Shown: positions 20,882 to 34,441 of the stretch, in pieces
How positions within the stretch are numbered: position 1 is the stretch's first letter
How the letters are laid out: the number at the start of each line of letters is the position of its first letter
From: Corynespora cassiicola
Lineage: Eukaryota; Ascomycota; Dothideomycetes; Pleosporales; Corynesporascaceae
DNA length: 64,000 bases
Direction of reading: 5' to 3'
Assembly: GCA_022059125.1 (NCBI GenBank)
Contig: JAEUWY010000001.1
Location: 2,480,001 to 2,544,000 of the forward strand
The notes under the pieces: model-generated
What the model was told of the DNA's origin: nothing
Seen by the model: only the letters and a program-made list of their open reading frames with translations
Databases searched by the model: none
Made by a program: the position numbers and the translations under genes

Positions 20882-22727
20882 TCAGTATAGACCATTCCTG
20901 ATGTCGTCTGCAATCTTCCTGAGCTCTTCCACTGTTGGTGGCTGGTAACGCCCCGAAGTTTCTGTGCCACTCGACCCAAGTTCATCCATACCCTCATCCA
21001 TTATTTGAGTGAAGCTGTCCTTTCTTCCATGCTTCTTCCATGGCCAACGCCGACCATTCGCCTTTGATATAGGTTGAAAAGGGAGGTCGGGTAGTTCTTT
21101 CACCGGTTTTTCCAGGACAATCGGGTTCTTAGCAAGAACAGATTCAGAGAGTTGTAACTGGCCAGCTCGGCTCACTTCCACGAACTGGAAATGAGTCGGC
21201 GTCTGAATCGGCTCGATGGGTTTGTCAGCAACAGCAAGCCCTCGTAGATCTTAATCCTGTCAGTATGTACAATGCATCGCTAAAACTTGGATGCTTACCG
21301 TCAAGAAATCGGGTGGCGTCTGGTTCCATTCCTTGCCACTTCTTGCGATACTTGGTTGCCCAGGCCACCTTTTGGCCTTCCAGCTCGAAGTAATATTTCG
21401 TGAACCCTGTTACAGGCACAGATCTCAACGTACGTATGAGGTCCAGAGACTCGGGTAACACTAGAGCGTGCGAGCTACGCTTCACCAAAACAAGTTCCAG
21501 GCGCTTCAAAGGTTTCCGTTTGTCGTCATCGTCCCGTCCATATGGATTCAATCGTTCAGATGACCTGACGTAGTCCACACTCTTGCTCCTCAAGTTCTTC
21601 CCGCTTTTGGTTCGACGGATGGACAAAGAGTGACTAAGGCTGCTTGCACGGGGACGATTCGCTGCATCACTGCCCGGGTCGGTCATAACCAGTTCCTTTA
21701 TTGCTTCAAGGCACTTCTGGATTTCAGCCGCATCTTCTTGCTCCTTCTTCATGCTCTTGACCCTCCAATTTCCACCGCCTTTCCCGTCGCTGCCATCCAT
21801 CCAATCAGTCTCGTCACGGCCTCGTCTGATCCCGGCCTCGGTGCTGGGTACTGGAAGCCGAAGGTAGAGCCGAGAGAGAGACTGAAGTGAGTCTCGGACC
21901 ATCTTTGGGGTCTCGTCAAGCCAAAACCTTTGGTGCTTCTTGAGATTCTCGTTGATAGTCGACGACACCTTGCTGTGATAGATGCGATGAAGATCAATGA
22001 CAAAGTCGCATCTTCGATGAAAAACATCCAGGGCGACCTCGCGTACGTGGCGCGATACAAGGAAGATCGGATGATTCAAGATCAGTTGAATGTCCATATA
22101 GTCTAGGCCAGCGCGGTGGTAACGGTGTTGCATATGGCGGTTGGCTGAGTCTTGAGGACCAATGGATACTGTGAGCGGAAGGCAAAGCGTATACTCGATC
22201 ACGTATTCGAGCAACGACAGCGGCAATTTATCAAGAGTCGTAGCCTCTTTGCGAGGAGGCTCGAAGGGATTGGAGTAGAGAGATGAAGATGCTGATGTTC
22301 GGGTAGTTGAATCCGATCGCGCACTAGAGAATACGGAGGGCACGAGAGTCGTTGCGCTGGAGTTGGTGGATTGCGTCGATGAAGTCGAAGTCTTTCGAGA
22401 AAGGGAAGAAAGTGAGCTTTGCTCCGAACTATCGGGGACGGGTTTCCTTCGAAGCCAACTGGGTGGTTTCTGGTGGACTGGCGCGATAATGACAGACTCA
22501 GACTCCTCCTTCAACTCTGGCAATGCCAGAGGTTGACGGACAGCACGGTGCTGGCTCGGCCTGTGGATATACGGCTCTGGTCGACGAGAAGAAGTATTCG
22601 CTTTGTGAGGAGTTGATTGATGAATAGCCAATGTACTGAAATCAGTAGAAAGTGTGGAAAAATCGATGCTCATACGAGAGCTCGGGAGATTGAGCGAAAG
22701 TGGAGAAAATGATAGTGTTTGCGCCAT
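20882..22727 (-). CDS. Hypothetical protein, Ser/Thr-rich N-terminus, 598 aa
   Basis: Exons on the minus strand are 21299..22727 and 20882..21249, with a 49-bp intron that ends at TTAAG. A nearer AG gives an early stop, so this acceptor is preferred; the frames close to 599 codons. The first 170 residues are Ser/Thr-rich and probably disordered. A structured part follows (LPLSLLEYVIEYTLCLP, MDIQLILNHPIFLVSRHVREVALDVF), an arrangement like fungal F-box-adjacent proteins. Later come basic Ser-rich stretches (SLSIRRTKSGKNLRSKSVD) and a predicted helical C-terminal tail (VEELRKIADDIRNGLY). I do not recognise a named family and infer no function. Confidence 0.75.
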
Positions 22728-25979
<3,252 letters not shown>

Positions 25980-26505
25980 ATAAGTAGAGTAACAGAGCTT
26001 TATATGGCTAGGCAAATACGGAGACAAAATCTTGAAATCGGTCGCCTTCGTGTCGCGCTATATTTGTGTGCACACATGGGACGTTCCTAGATGGAGGAAA
26101 TAAATGTCCTTTTGCTTATATCTGGAGGTGTATACTTTTCAAGAACTTTGCCACCCAGATTTTGAGTCATAGTGCAATCTAAAAGCCATCTAGTAAACAT
26201 GACTAGATCCTTGGATATCAAAGTGATTAAACGCTCCACTACAACAGCAAGCTCTGAAGCCAGCCCCAGGCCGGACTCACCAATTAGCTGGGCATTTAGG
26301 GACTATCTAGCTAATTATTAAAATGGGTGACAACTTTCCTGATAATTTAAACTAGATTTGGTTTCAATTTATATAGCTGGGTCGAGCATATCCCTCAAAT
26401 ACTATGTCCTTGGTACCATTCCCTATCTTGCAAGCTTTGAATTTGGTGCACAATAAGCATTGCTAGGGTGATCAAGGATTGACTAAACTGTTCGAGCTGG
26501 AAGCT
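25980..26505. other. AT-rich intergenic region
   Basis: About 525 bp of AT-rich sequence after the PDC stop. No ORF or structured element is supported. Confidence 0.5.
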
Positions 26506-27370
26506 CTAGTTTAAATAAATTGGGGAACGCCCCATAAATGAAATCAAGAACACAGCGTCCTCAGGGGGCTCTTTCGTTTCTGCCTTCGCTGCTTCGGATT
26601 CCTTCCATGAATATGTATTATCAAAGGAAAATGGCGCATGTTCCCGAGTTTCCATGCTGACATAATTTAAAACCATGAAAGCGCCACTCTCTAGGGTTAA
26701 ACTGGGTGTGTGGCTTATAGGTTCGTTTGACCAGAGCTTGAGAATAGCTTGGAGAATGTGGCCGTCGGCTATCTTGATAGATAGAGAAGATGGTGTCAGC
26801 CCTCCACTACAGCGTCTCGGAATCTCATTACTTACAATGATTTGGTCAGCCGGGAGGCCTTTTTTTGATCGATGTCTTTGAATTCTATATGTCAAATTCA
26901 AGTGGTCTTTCAAGCGGTCAGAAACCGCTACGGGAGATTCACCATCTGGGCGTCCTTCCTCCCAAGTATTCCAAGGCTTTGACTTCCCTTCTGATTTTCT
27001 CATCTTTTGTATACTCTCTTTACTAGCTTTTGTTATATTCTCCATAATTCCAGTCACCCAGGGTGCCATCTGTGGAGAATATCGGGTGCCAGGACTTCCC
27101 ACTTTTCTTCGCACTGAGTTTGATAGTTTGGCAAGTCTCGTCACCATAATAAAACTCTCCACTATATATGTGAGAGATTTTACAAGAGTTGATCAGGCTT
27201 TCGGTGCCTATAGTGGCCAGCTTCTTCGTGGGAATGATTTCCTCTGGGTTGGCTGGGGAATATTCCAGGATGCTGCTGCCTGGTTTGGCACAGTCATGAA
27301 CGGGAGATGGTGTCCAAGAATGCAGTCGTACCAGAAAAAGCCGAGGAAGTGGTTGATTTGGTTCAGACAT
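26506..27370 (-). pseudogene. Histidine phosphatase (phosphoglycerate-mutase-like) pseudogene
   Basis: The minus-strand frame from 27370 encodes PRLFLVR, then HIYSGEF and WNYGEY, which align by eye with VRHGETEW, HIYVSPR and EWDYGEYEG of fungal histidine phosphatases. After WNYGEY the reading must shift one base into a second frame that continues TKASKESIQKMRKSEG, PWNTWEEGRPDGESP, IADGHILQAILKLW and LESGAFMVLNY; this shift has no room for an intron. A normal 63-bp intron (GTAAGT...TCAAG, about 26783-26845) is still present before IADGH. Both catalytic histidines are gone: RHG reads RLH, and the second motif AHGH reads ADGH. With a frameshift and two dead active-site motifs the gene is best read as a pseudogene in an AT-rich stretch. 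Family assignment rests on motif order. Confidence 0.65.
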
Positions 27371-28226
27371 GATTTTTCTTGCCGTTGGCCCCTTATAGTA
27401 AAAGTAAAATAACGGAGTGAAAAGAGAAGACAGAGATCAATAGAAGGAAAAGGGGGATATTTAAAGGATACATACAGTGACTCGATGCAATATGCAGGCA
27501 TGGTCTATAATCTAGTCAATTCAACACGTGAACGTGTTATATAGCTATCTCGGATGTTATGCTAGATTTAACAATATGTATGATGCAGAACATACGCTGG
27601 ATAGCTAGGCTAGCTGCTAATAAACTATTACAAGTAAACCGGTGAATATAAGAAAGACTAAACTGCAACATGAACTTTACTTGCCTATCTGTTCATGATC
27701 TTAGTTCTCTAAATGCAATGCATAGTAAACAAGGAGGCTGTTGATTCCTGAATTCGTTGAGCAATCAATATTTCCGTGTCATAAGTGGAAACTCCATGTG
27801 GAGTCAACCGCTTGAATCCTGACTCAACAAAATGATGACGGTGCGACGAACGAATGGCACCGACTTCAGTCAAAAAACTTAGCAGACAACTCTACTTGCT
27901 GTCTTGCAAGTATTCGGGCCACTAATCAAGCTCGCTTCCCATAACCGATGGGCTGACCCTGGAATGCACTCCCACGTGCCTCTCCTTTGTTCCACCCGCA
28001 AGCATATCCAAGGGCACATCGTCGTTTACGTCGACGAGCGCTCCAATGACCACTTTCTTTGTCCACGAGCCAGAGCCTTCAAAATGTACCACTCCAGGTG
28101 GAACCCGACCACTCCCCCCACCCCGGTTCCCATCCTTTCACACGCCCATCGCCCGCGCTCCAGCAAAACCAGCAGTGAATCCAATGTAGCCCCCTAACCC
28201 ACAAATCTCACACAAATCCATCCAAA
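27371..28226. other. AT-rich then C-rich intergenic region
   Basis: About 850 bp. The left part is AT-rich and without ORFs. The right part (27950-28226) becomes C-rich and probably is the promoter of the next gene. Confidence 0.45.
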
Positions 28227-29054
28227 ATGCCCCCTCTAACCCGACGCGCAAGCCGCATCGCCGTGGACTCGCCCCCCAGCCCCGACACCCCATCAACCGC
28301 CATGCCACCCACACCCAGAACCCGGGGCGCCACCGCCGTCCCCAAGCCAGAAACCGACGCGGAGATGCAAGACAGTGCCACCCCATTCGCCGAAGATAGC
28401 GGCATTTTCGTGCCAGAATACTACAATGCGCCGCCGGCCTCGTCGGGCCACCCCCACGAAGCCGAAATCATCGCCGCCCTCCACCGCGCCGATGACGACG
28501 ACGACGACGGACCCTCCGCCCTCACCGTCGAAGCATTCAACTCGAGCTCGGAAGAGTGTTCGGGTGAAGACGCGGGTTCAGAGTCTGAGGGCACGTATAC
28601 GGGGGATGCGTCGGCGCATGGCACCGACGCCGACAACGACAACGACAACGACACCGACACCGACACCGAAGCGCGATCGCAAACTTCTGGCGTTCGCGCC
28701 AGCGCGCCCGTCACCGCGCCCGTGTACCCGAGTGCTCTCACGTCCACGGCCATGGCAGCCGTGGGATCTACCTCGCGGGGGAGCGCGTTGATGACCCTGC
28801 CCGCTGTACCTGCGCGTGCTGGGAACGACAATCCAGTAGTGCCACAGAGGAAAGTGGTGAGGTACAAGTGCGCCGGGTTCCGCGAGGATGGTCTCGTCGA
28901 CGAGGAAAACGGGTTGTTGATACAGGCTTGTGACGAGTATGTCGAGGTTGCGGTTGGGAGTAGGGACCAGTCGGCGTTGAGGTGCAAGGCCTGTGGTTGC
29001 AGGGTTCTGTACAAGCTGCGGACGGGTCGAATGGTGCAATTCCAGACGGCTTAG
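28227..29054 (+). CDS. Protein with C-terminal Rpb12 (RPABC4)-like zinc ribbon, 275 aa
   Basis: Single-exon ORF. The last 65 residues resemble Rpb12, the small zinc-ribbon subunit shared by RNA polymerases I, II and III: VRYKCAG, then LRCKACGCRVLYKLRTGRMVQF. Two things are odd. Rpb12 is normally about 50-70 residues, but here about 210 residues of low-complexity sequence precede it, with Asp tracts (DDDDDD) and a DNDNDNDTDTDT repeat. The first zinc knuckle, normally CxxC, is split: 19 residues separate the Cys of KCAG from the Cys of ACDEYVEV. A 49-bp GT...AG candidate intron sits there but removing it breaks the frame. A shorter protein starting at an internal Met near MTLPAVPARAG is possible. 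It could be the polymerase subunit or a divergent paralogue. Confidence 0.65.
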   Translation: MPPLTRRASRIAVDSPPSPDTPSTAMPPTPRTRGATAVPKPETDAEMQDSATPFAEDSGIFVPEYYNAPPASSGHPHEAEIIAALHRADDDDDDGPSALTVEAFNSSSEECSGEDAGSESEGTYTGDASAHGTDADNDNDNDTDTDTEARSQTSGVRASAPVTAPVYPSALTSTAMAAVGSTSRGSALMTLPAVPARAGNDNPVVPQRKVVRYKCAGFREDGLVDEENGLLIQACDEYVEVAVGSRDQSALRCKACGCRVLYKLRTGRMVQFQTA

Positions 29055-29279
29055 CGAAAAAGTCGAGTTGAATCCATAGAGGGATTGATCGCAATGATGT
29101 AATGTTGGTTGAGGTGACTCGGGAGTGAGTCAAGTGTACGGCAACTGTCATTTTCAAGGGGTCTTCATCTGGATTCTAAGCATAGAGGGGGCCAATATCA
29201 TATTTGGGAATTAAAGTAGTATACAGTATCTTACATGCATATGCTGAGCTGACTTTTTATTATACACGCTGCTGGTACA

Positions 29280-32032
29280 CTATTTCATCTTACCGCCCCG
29301 GTAGTAGATGTCGATGGCCTTCTCGAACAGATCGCGGCAAGGGACTTTACTTCCTAGCCGTGCGCAGAGCAGGAACGCGCCGCTCAACTTTCTGTGGAGC
29401 GAGTATGTTTCCTCGGGCGGCGGGGCAAGTCTCTCCTTGACCATGGTAGGGATGAAGCCCCTCACTCGGTCTGTGATGGTCTGGTCTCTAAAGTCATATA
29501 CTTCAGGACCATCTGCCTTGAAGGGCTCGGCAAGGGTAAGAACAGAGTCGATATGTGCATCGAGCATAGCCTTGGACTCCGAGCCTGTCAGGTACCCGAG
29601 CTTGATCGACAAGTCCCGGATAGCGTTTCGGTCATCCTTGGAAGCGGCAATGAGGACGTTGATGTACGGCTCAACGAACTCATCAGAGTAGTCGCGCGAT
29701 GCGCCAAAGTCTAGCAGCTCGATCTTCTGTTTCTCTGGGTTATAGAGGAAGTTGGTCCAGTTGGGATCCGTCTGCATGAGCTTAAACTCAACAATCTCGC
29801 GTAGGCAGAGTCGCAAGATTTGTGTTCCGATCCAGTCACGCTGGTCCTGGCTCAAAGTGCTCAGTTTGGTCACCCCGACGCCCTCCATGAACTCTGCGGT
29901 CAAGACTTCAGGACCGCTTGCTTCAGCAAAAACCTGCGGGACAACAAAGACATCGGTGTCATCAGCAAGGAGCTCACGGAAGCGAGCTTGATACTTCGCC
30001 TCCCGGAGATAATCGCACTCCCAGCCGAGTTCGGTCCGAGCGTTTGCGATGGTCTTGTCCAGATATAAGCCTCTTGGCAGCAGACGAGATGCAGTGAGCA
30101 GAATGGACAGATTGTTTAGATCAGAGTCAATGGAACCCGCAACTCCCGGGTATTGCACCTTGACAGCCACCGTCTGGCCCGTGGAGCGCAGGACAGCCTT
30201 GTGGACCTGGCCAATCGATGCTGCGGCAATGGGAATCTCATCAAAGGATTCAAAGAGCTCCCGCCAATCATTACCCAGGTTCTTGCTCAAAACTTTATCG
30301 CGCTGAGACGCAGGCATGTAGTCTGCACTATCTTGAACGCGCTGCAGAACCTGATGTATGGCAGGCGGAAGCATCTTGATGTCTGCATAGAGTTAACCAC
30401 TAACCTATTCATGTTAGTGTGCGCGTACCTTGGAAGCTGATCATCTGGCCCAGTTTTAGGGCAGCACCTCGCATACGCGAGAGCTTCGCTACCAAAATCT
30501 CCATATTGCCAGGGCTAAGCATTAGAGAACCGCCGGTGGCCGCGGCCGATCCGGTGACACGCCGAAGGCTCTCACCAGCGGCACCAAAAGCCATGCTAGC
30601 TCCAAGTCCAGCATACTGCCAAAGTCGGCCAAATCTAGAAGAAGGGACTCGTGATTCTCGCAGCTCATAGGCCGCTTTCTTCGGTTCAGTGCTTATCTCT
30701 CCGGAAATCTACGACCATGCTGTCAGTACATCAGCATACTTTGCGAGCAGTATGATGTGGAGTTAATAATACCTCGGATATGGGTGCAGCTGCCGATTCT
30801 GCGTCCTTGGCTAATTCAGATGCAAAATCGTGCATCTCTTTTTCCGTGGCAGCAGGTTGAGCTTCCCGAACAGGCAGCTCCGGAGAAGAAGGCTTAGTCT
30901 GGCCGCTCTGTCGGACATTGAATGTATCCTGATCATGTCCAGAAGCCAGCTTGGTGCCATCGTATGGCGTTTGACTTGTTCCTTTGAGCTCCAAGTGCTC
31001 TTTACGCGAGTATGGGTCTCCTCCAAGCATTTTGGCAACACGCTTCGTACGGAAAACATCTGTGTTGATTCCTGCAGGAATATGTTCCTGCTCCGGGACG
31101 GCCACTTCATGGGGAAGCTGCTCCCTTTGCGCAGCTTCCTGGCCAGGTTCTGGCACTGAATAGTATACATCCTGATTCAACTGCCCATCCTTGACATGTG
31201 CATCACTTATTTGCTTGTCCTCGGTGTGTTCGGGAATTTGCGATCGAGGGCCAGCGGATGGCGGCGGTTTCGACTCTACGGATCTCGTGTAGAAAACGTC
31301 TCGGTCGTGACCATTGTATAACTTGTCTACTTGTGGAGGGTTCGAAGGGCGATAGATGTCGCTTGCGTGGGACGGAATCTCAGAATCGGTGTCTCGCCGG
31401 AGGGCTCGTGCCTGGTCTGCCGAGATGCCTGCAGGCTGACCAGGCATTGGGATAGTAGAAGCTCTCGACTCAGTCGGCTCTACGCCCCCGCTATGGTCCT
31501 CAGCCAATGGCTGCTTTGACGGCTCCGGGCCTGGTCGGCCCGCAAACGTATCCTGGCCCCGGGTCTCCTCAAAAGTAACTCCTGCGGATGGGATCGTCCC
31601 ATCTGGCAGTGGACGTCGCCTGGCCCTCTCCTGCCGTACGCCCAATTCCTCATCGTGGAGGGGCTCGGCTGTGGTATTCTTGCCTGACCTGTCGTAATGA
31701 TGGTCCTGCTCCAATCCATCTTTTGCATCCTCCCGTGGCTTCTCCCCCTTCACAGCTTCATCCCGTGGTATATGTTCATTGCGGGCACCCGTGGCCTGCT
31801 GGGCTACGTTCGACGCCCACGCAGGAGCCTCTTCGTTGAAGCGTTTCGATAGTGCAATTGCGGCCTCTGCCGTCAGAGTAATCCGGTCCGTCTGGTTCTT
31901 GACAGCCTTTGCGAGGGAAGAGGTGCGGGTGTAGACGTCGAGCTGCTGCGAGCGGAGCTTCACATGCTGCTTCGCGATCGACTTGGAGGCATTGAAGAGC
32001 TTCGCAGCGTCAACGATGCGCCTGCCAGCCAT
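29280..32032 (-). CDS. coq8: Coq8/ABC1 mitochondrial atypical kinase with long N-terminal extension, 880 aa
   Basis: UbiB/ADCK-family protein required for coenzyme Q biosynthesis at the mitochondrial inner membrane. Exons on the minus strand are 30773..32032, 30429..30708 and 29280..30382; the frames close to 881 codons. Diagnostic motifs are KxGQ (ALKLGQMISFQ, residues 505-508), the Ala-rich loop in place of a glycine loop (PIAAASIGQVHKA), the invariant Lys in VAVKVQYPG, TELGWECDYLREA, the catalytic DPNWTNF, and LLDFGASRDY. Residues 1-75 form a basic amphipathic start that suits mitochondrial import. Residues about 80-410 are disordered and hold five copies of a D-(T/V)-(F/Y) motif. The start at 32032 was chosen because it gives MAGRRIVDAAKLFNAS; an in-frame ATG at 32134 would add 34 residues. 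Confidence 0.92.
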
Positions 32033-32454
32033 TGGTGTTAGTGTCTCGCCCGCTACACAATGCGCGGACTCATGGCGGAGCGGCGTCAGACGGGCCTGCT
32101 GGACGGAAGAAGGGTGATTCGGAGAAGGAATCACCGCGTCATAGCTTGATGCAGTTAAGCTTAATTGCGCCGGCCACGTGATTGGCTGGCTTTTAGGCTC
32201 GCCGTTCTAGGCCGCTTAGGGAAAGTAGGGACTTCATTCACTTGTCTTTTCCCACGCTACGATCTGATCATGAGCCTCCGGCCTGGACCCTAGCGTCGCT
32301 TCTCCTGCCAGTCAGATCGGAGTCACCCTCAGGGCGTGTAGACGCTAGTACCTGCCCGACGACGCGTCGTCCTCGGCGTTGTGTCCATCCGTGCCCGGCA
32401 AGTTGAACGGAAGCCGCACCACTTCGGCGTGCTCGAATCCAATTCCACGACAAA
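32033..32454. promoter_or_regulatory. Divergent promoter region between coq8 and NTA1-like gene
   Basis: 422 bp between the two start codons. It includes the in-frame upstream extension of the coq8 reading frame to 32134. No specific factor sites are named. Confidence 0.5.
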
Positions 32455-33617
32455 ATGAGGATCGCATGCCTACAGTTTGCGCCCGAGGTGGGGAAGGTGC
32501 AGGACAACATTCGAAGGGCTGAGGACATCCTCCAACGTACTACCATTCCCGTCGATCTGGATTGGCTCGTACTACCTGAGCTTGCGTTCACTGGTGAGTA
32601 CCGTGCTTGTCTCTAGAAATGGCATTCGTGCGTCCAGGCGTCGTTGAGAGAAAGAGCCAGGAAAATGAGGGGTTGCGGACTGCGGACTTTTTGGTTTTCA
32701 TCGCCTGATATTTGTTTCAAGATCTCGGCAGTTCCATTTGTCTGGCACATTGCCCTTTTCTACCGGCCGTCATCGCGGGGCAGAGAGCCCACAGTCCGCT
32801 TTTGAGAAACATGTTTGCATGTTGCTCGCAATCTTCCAAAAAGCAAAAATGGTGTTCTGTTGGGTTGTTCGGGATTCACGTCTGACCCCGCACAGGCTAC
32901 AACTTCCAATCTCTCCAAGAAATCACCCCCTACCTGGAACCAACGACCTCGGGCATATCAACGCAATGGGCCATCCAAGTCGCCTTGCATTACAAATGCC
33001 ACGTCACGGTCGGGTACCCCGAGATCACTACCACGGAGCCCAAGACGCAATACAACAGCACGGTAACCGTCTCGCCCACTGGCGTCGTCCTCAACAACTA
33101 CCGCAAGACCTTTCTCTACTACACGGACGAGACATGGAGCAGCGAAGGCCCCTCTCGCTTCTTTTCCGGGCCGTTGGGCTCGCTCGGTAAGGTCACGCTG
33201 GGCATATGCATGGACATCAACCCGTACAAGTTCATTGCCGCCTGGGAGGATTTTGAATTCGCAAACAAGGCGTTGAAGGAGAACTCCCAGTTGGTGTGCG
33301 TGAGCATGGCATGGCTGTCGAACCTGTCGCCTGCGGAACTCGCCAAGGATCCCGCGGAGGCGGATATTGCGACGGTAGCGTATTGGATGGAGAGATTCCA
33401 GCCGTTTGTGGAGCATGCGCGCGAACAGCCCGTGTACATTGTGCTGGCGAACAGGTGCGGCATGGAGAAGTCGGTGTGCTATGCGGGGAGCAGCACCGTG
33501 GTCAAGATTGAGAATGGCAATGTCAGTCTCTATGAGACTCTGGGCAAGAGCGAGGAGAAGTGTCTTGTGGTCGATCTGAATGATCGGCCCAAGTTCCAGG
33601 TGAGAACTGGAAGCTAA
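32455..33617 (+). CDS. nta1: NTA1-like N-terminal amidohydrolase (nitrilase superfamily), 286 aa
   Basis: Carbon-nitrogen hydrolase resembling yeast Nta1, which deamidates N-terminal Asn and Gln and feeds proteins into the Arg/N-degron pathway. Exons are 32455..32593 and 32896..33617; the intron is 302 bp, long for this genome. The frames close to 287 codons. The catalytic triad of the nitrilase fold is present: E42 (VLPELAFTGYNF), K117 (NNYRKTFLYYTDE) and C151 (LGICMDINPYKF). GYNF directly after the Glu and ICMDINP around the Cys are typical for NTA1. Yeast Nta1 is longer (about 457 aa), so this is a compact fungal form. The stop follows a GTGAGA that could act as a splice donor, so a further 3' exon is not excluded. 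Confidence 0.85.
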
Positions 33618-34128
33618 GGAGATGCTTGGACATCACGGTCATGGGTGGCGAATGCCATCGCATGTGGGGTCATGGCATGCGACGTTCCTGGGATTGGCCA
33701 AGCCATCTGGATGGCTCATGCCTTTTGTCGGCGGTAGGATGAGATACGACGTTCGGATACCATCTATGAATCATGCGTTATGAGTTCCGGTCATGCGGGT
33801 CCATAGAAGGCGTGTAGAAGACCTTTTTTTCATTCCGCATCACATCACGCCAACAGGGCACTGTGTTGTGACTTCATCGACCAGCAAGTGCATTCATATT
33901 CACTGCCTAAGCCTTCGTAATTTTCAGTCCCAAAGCGCCGTAATAAAGAGTGCCCGGAGAAAAGGTCGGCCACCTATCCATCATGACGTGAATCCATAGC
34001 CGCTGCACCCTGCCTTGAAGACTGCCCGCTCGCCTTATGTTGACGAATCCATTTCCCGTGCCGCTCGTTCGTTTGTCTTTGAAGAAATTGATGTTCGAAA
34101 TTCGAGTGAGAGGGTGGGAGCGAGTAGC
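33618..34128. other. Convergent intergenic region
   Basis: About 510 bp between the convergent NTA1-like and eL39 genes. No feature beyond probable 3' untranslated regions. Confidence 0.45.
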
Positions 34129-34441
34129 TTAGATGCCGATGCGAGTCTTGCGCCAGTGACGTCTCTTGGCGTTGTACCTGCAGAGTCGCTCGTCAGCATG
34201 GTTCCAGCGGTTGCAGTTGCAGTTGCGATTCGGCGGCTGTAAATGGTAGCAGGCATCGTCGCGGGCTGCCGTACCTGATGGTGTTGCCGGTTCGCAGACG
34301 GATCCACTGGGGGATGGGGCGGTTCTGCTTCTGAGCTTTGGCAAGCTTTTGCTTGGTGCGGAAGGACTTGTGGCTCTGTGGCGTGTCAGACAATCGTCAA
34401 CCTGGCGGGGAAATATGGTGGGGTGGCGAGCGTACCGGCAT
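34129..34441 (-). CDS. rpl39: Large-subunit ribosomal protein eL39, 51 aa
   Basis: Spliced product is a complete eL39 of normal length (51 aa): it starts [17 protein letters not shown] and ends [11 protein letters not shown]. It lines the exit tunnel of the 60S subunit. Exons on the minus strand are 34436..34441, 34275..34375 and 34129..34177; introns are 60 and 97 bp. The first coding exon is only six bases (ATG CCG), which is why a simple ORF search misses the start. Both junctions are needed to give the conserved [12 protein letters not shown]. Very basic, as expected. It is divergent from the CDF transporter gene across 1.76 kb. Confidence 0.97.

Noticed and set aside
28871..28960. 49-bp GT...AG intron inside the Rpb12-like zinc ribbon
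   Set aside because: Its removal shifts the frame and destroys the conserved CKACGCRVLY segment; the donor GTTCCG is also unusual.
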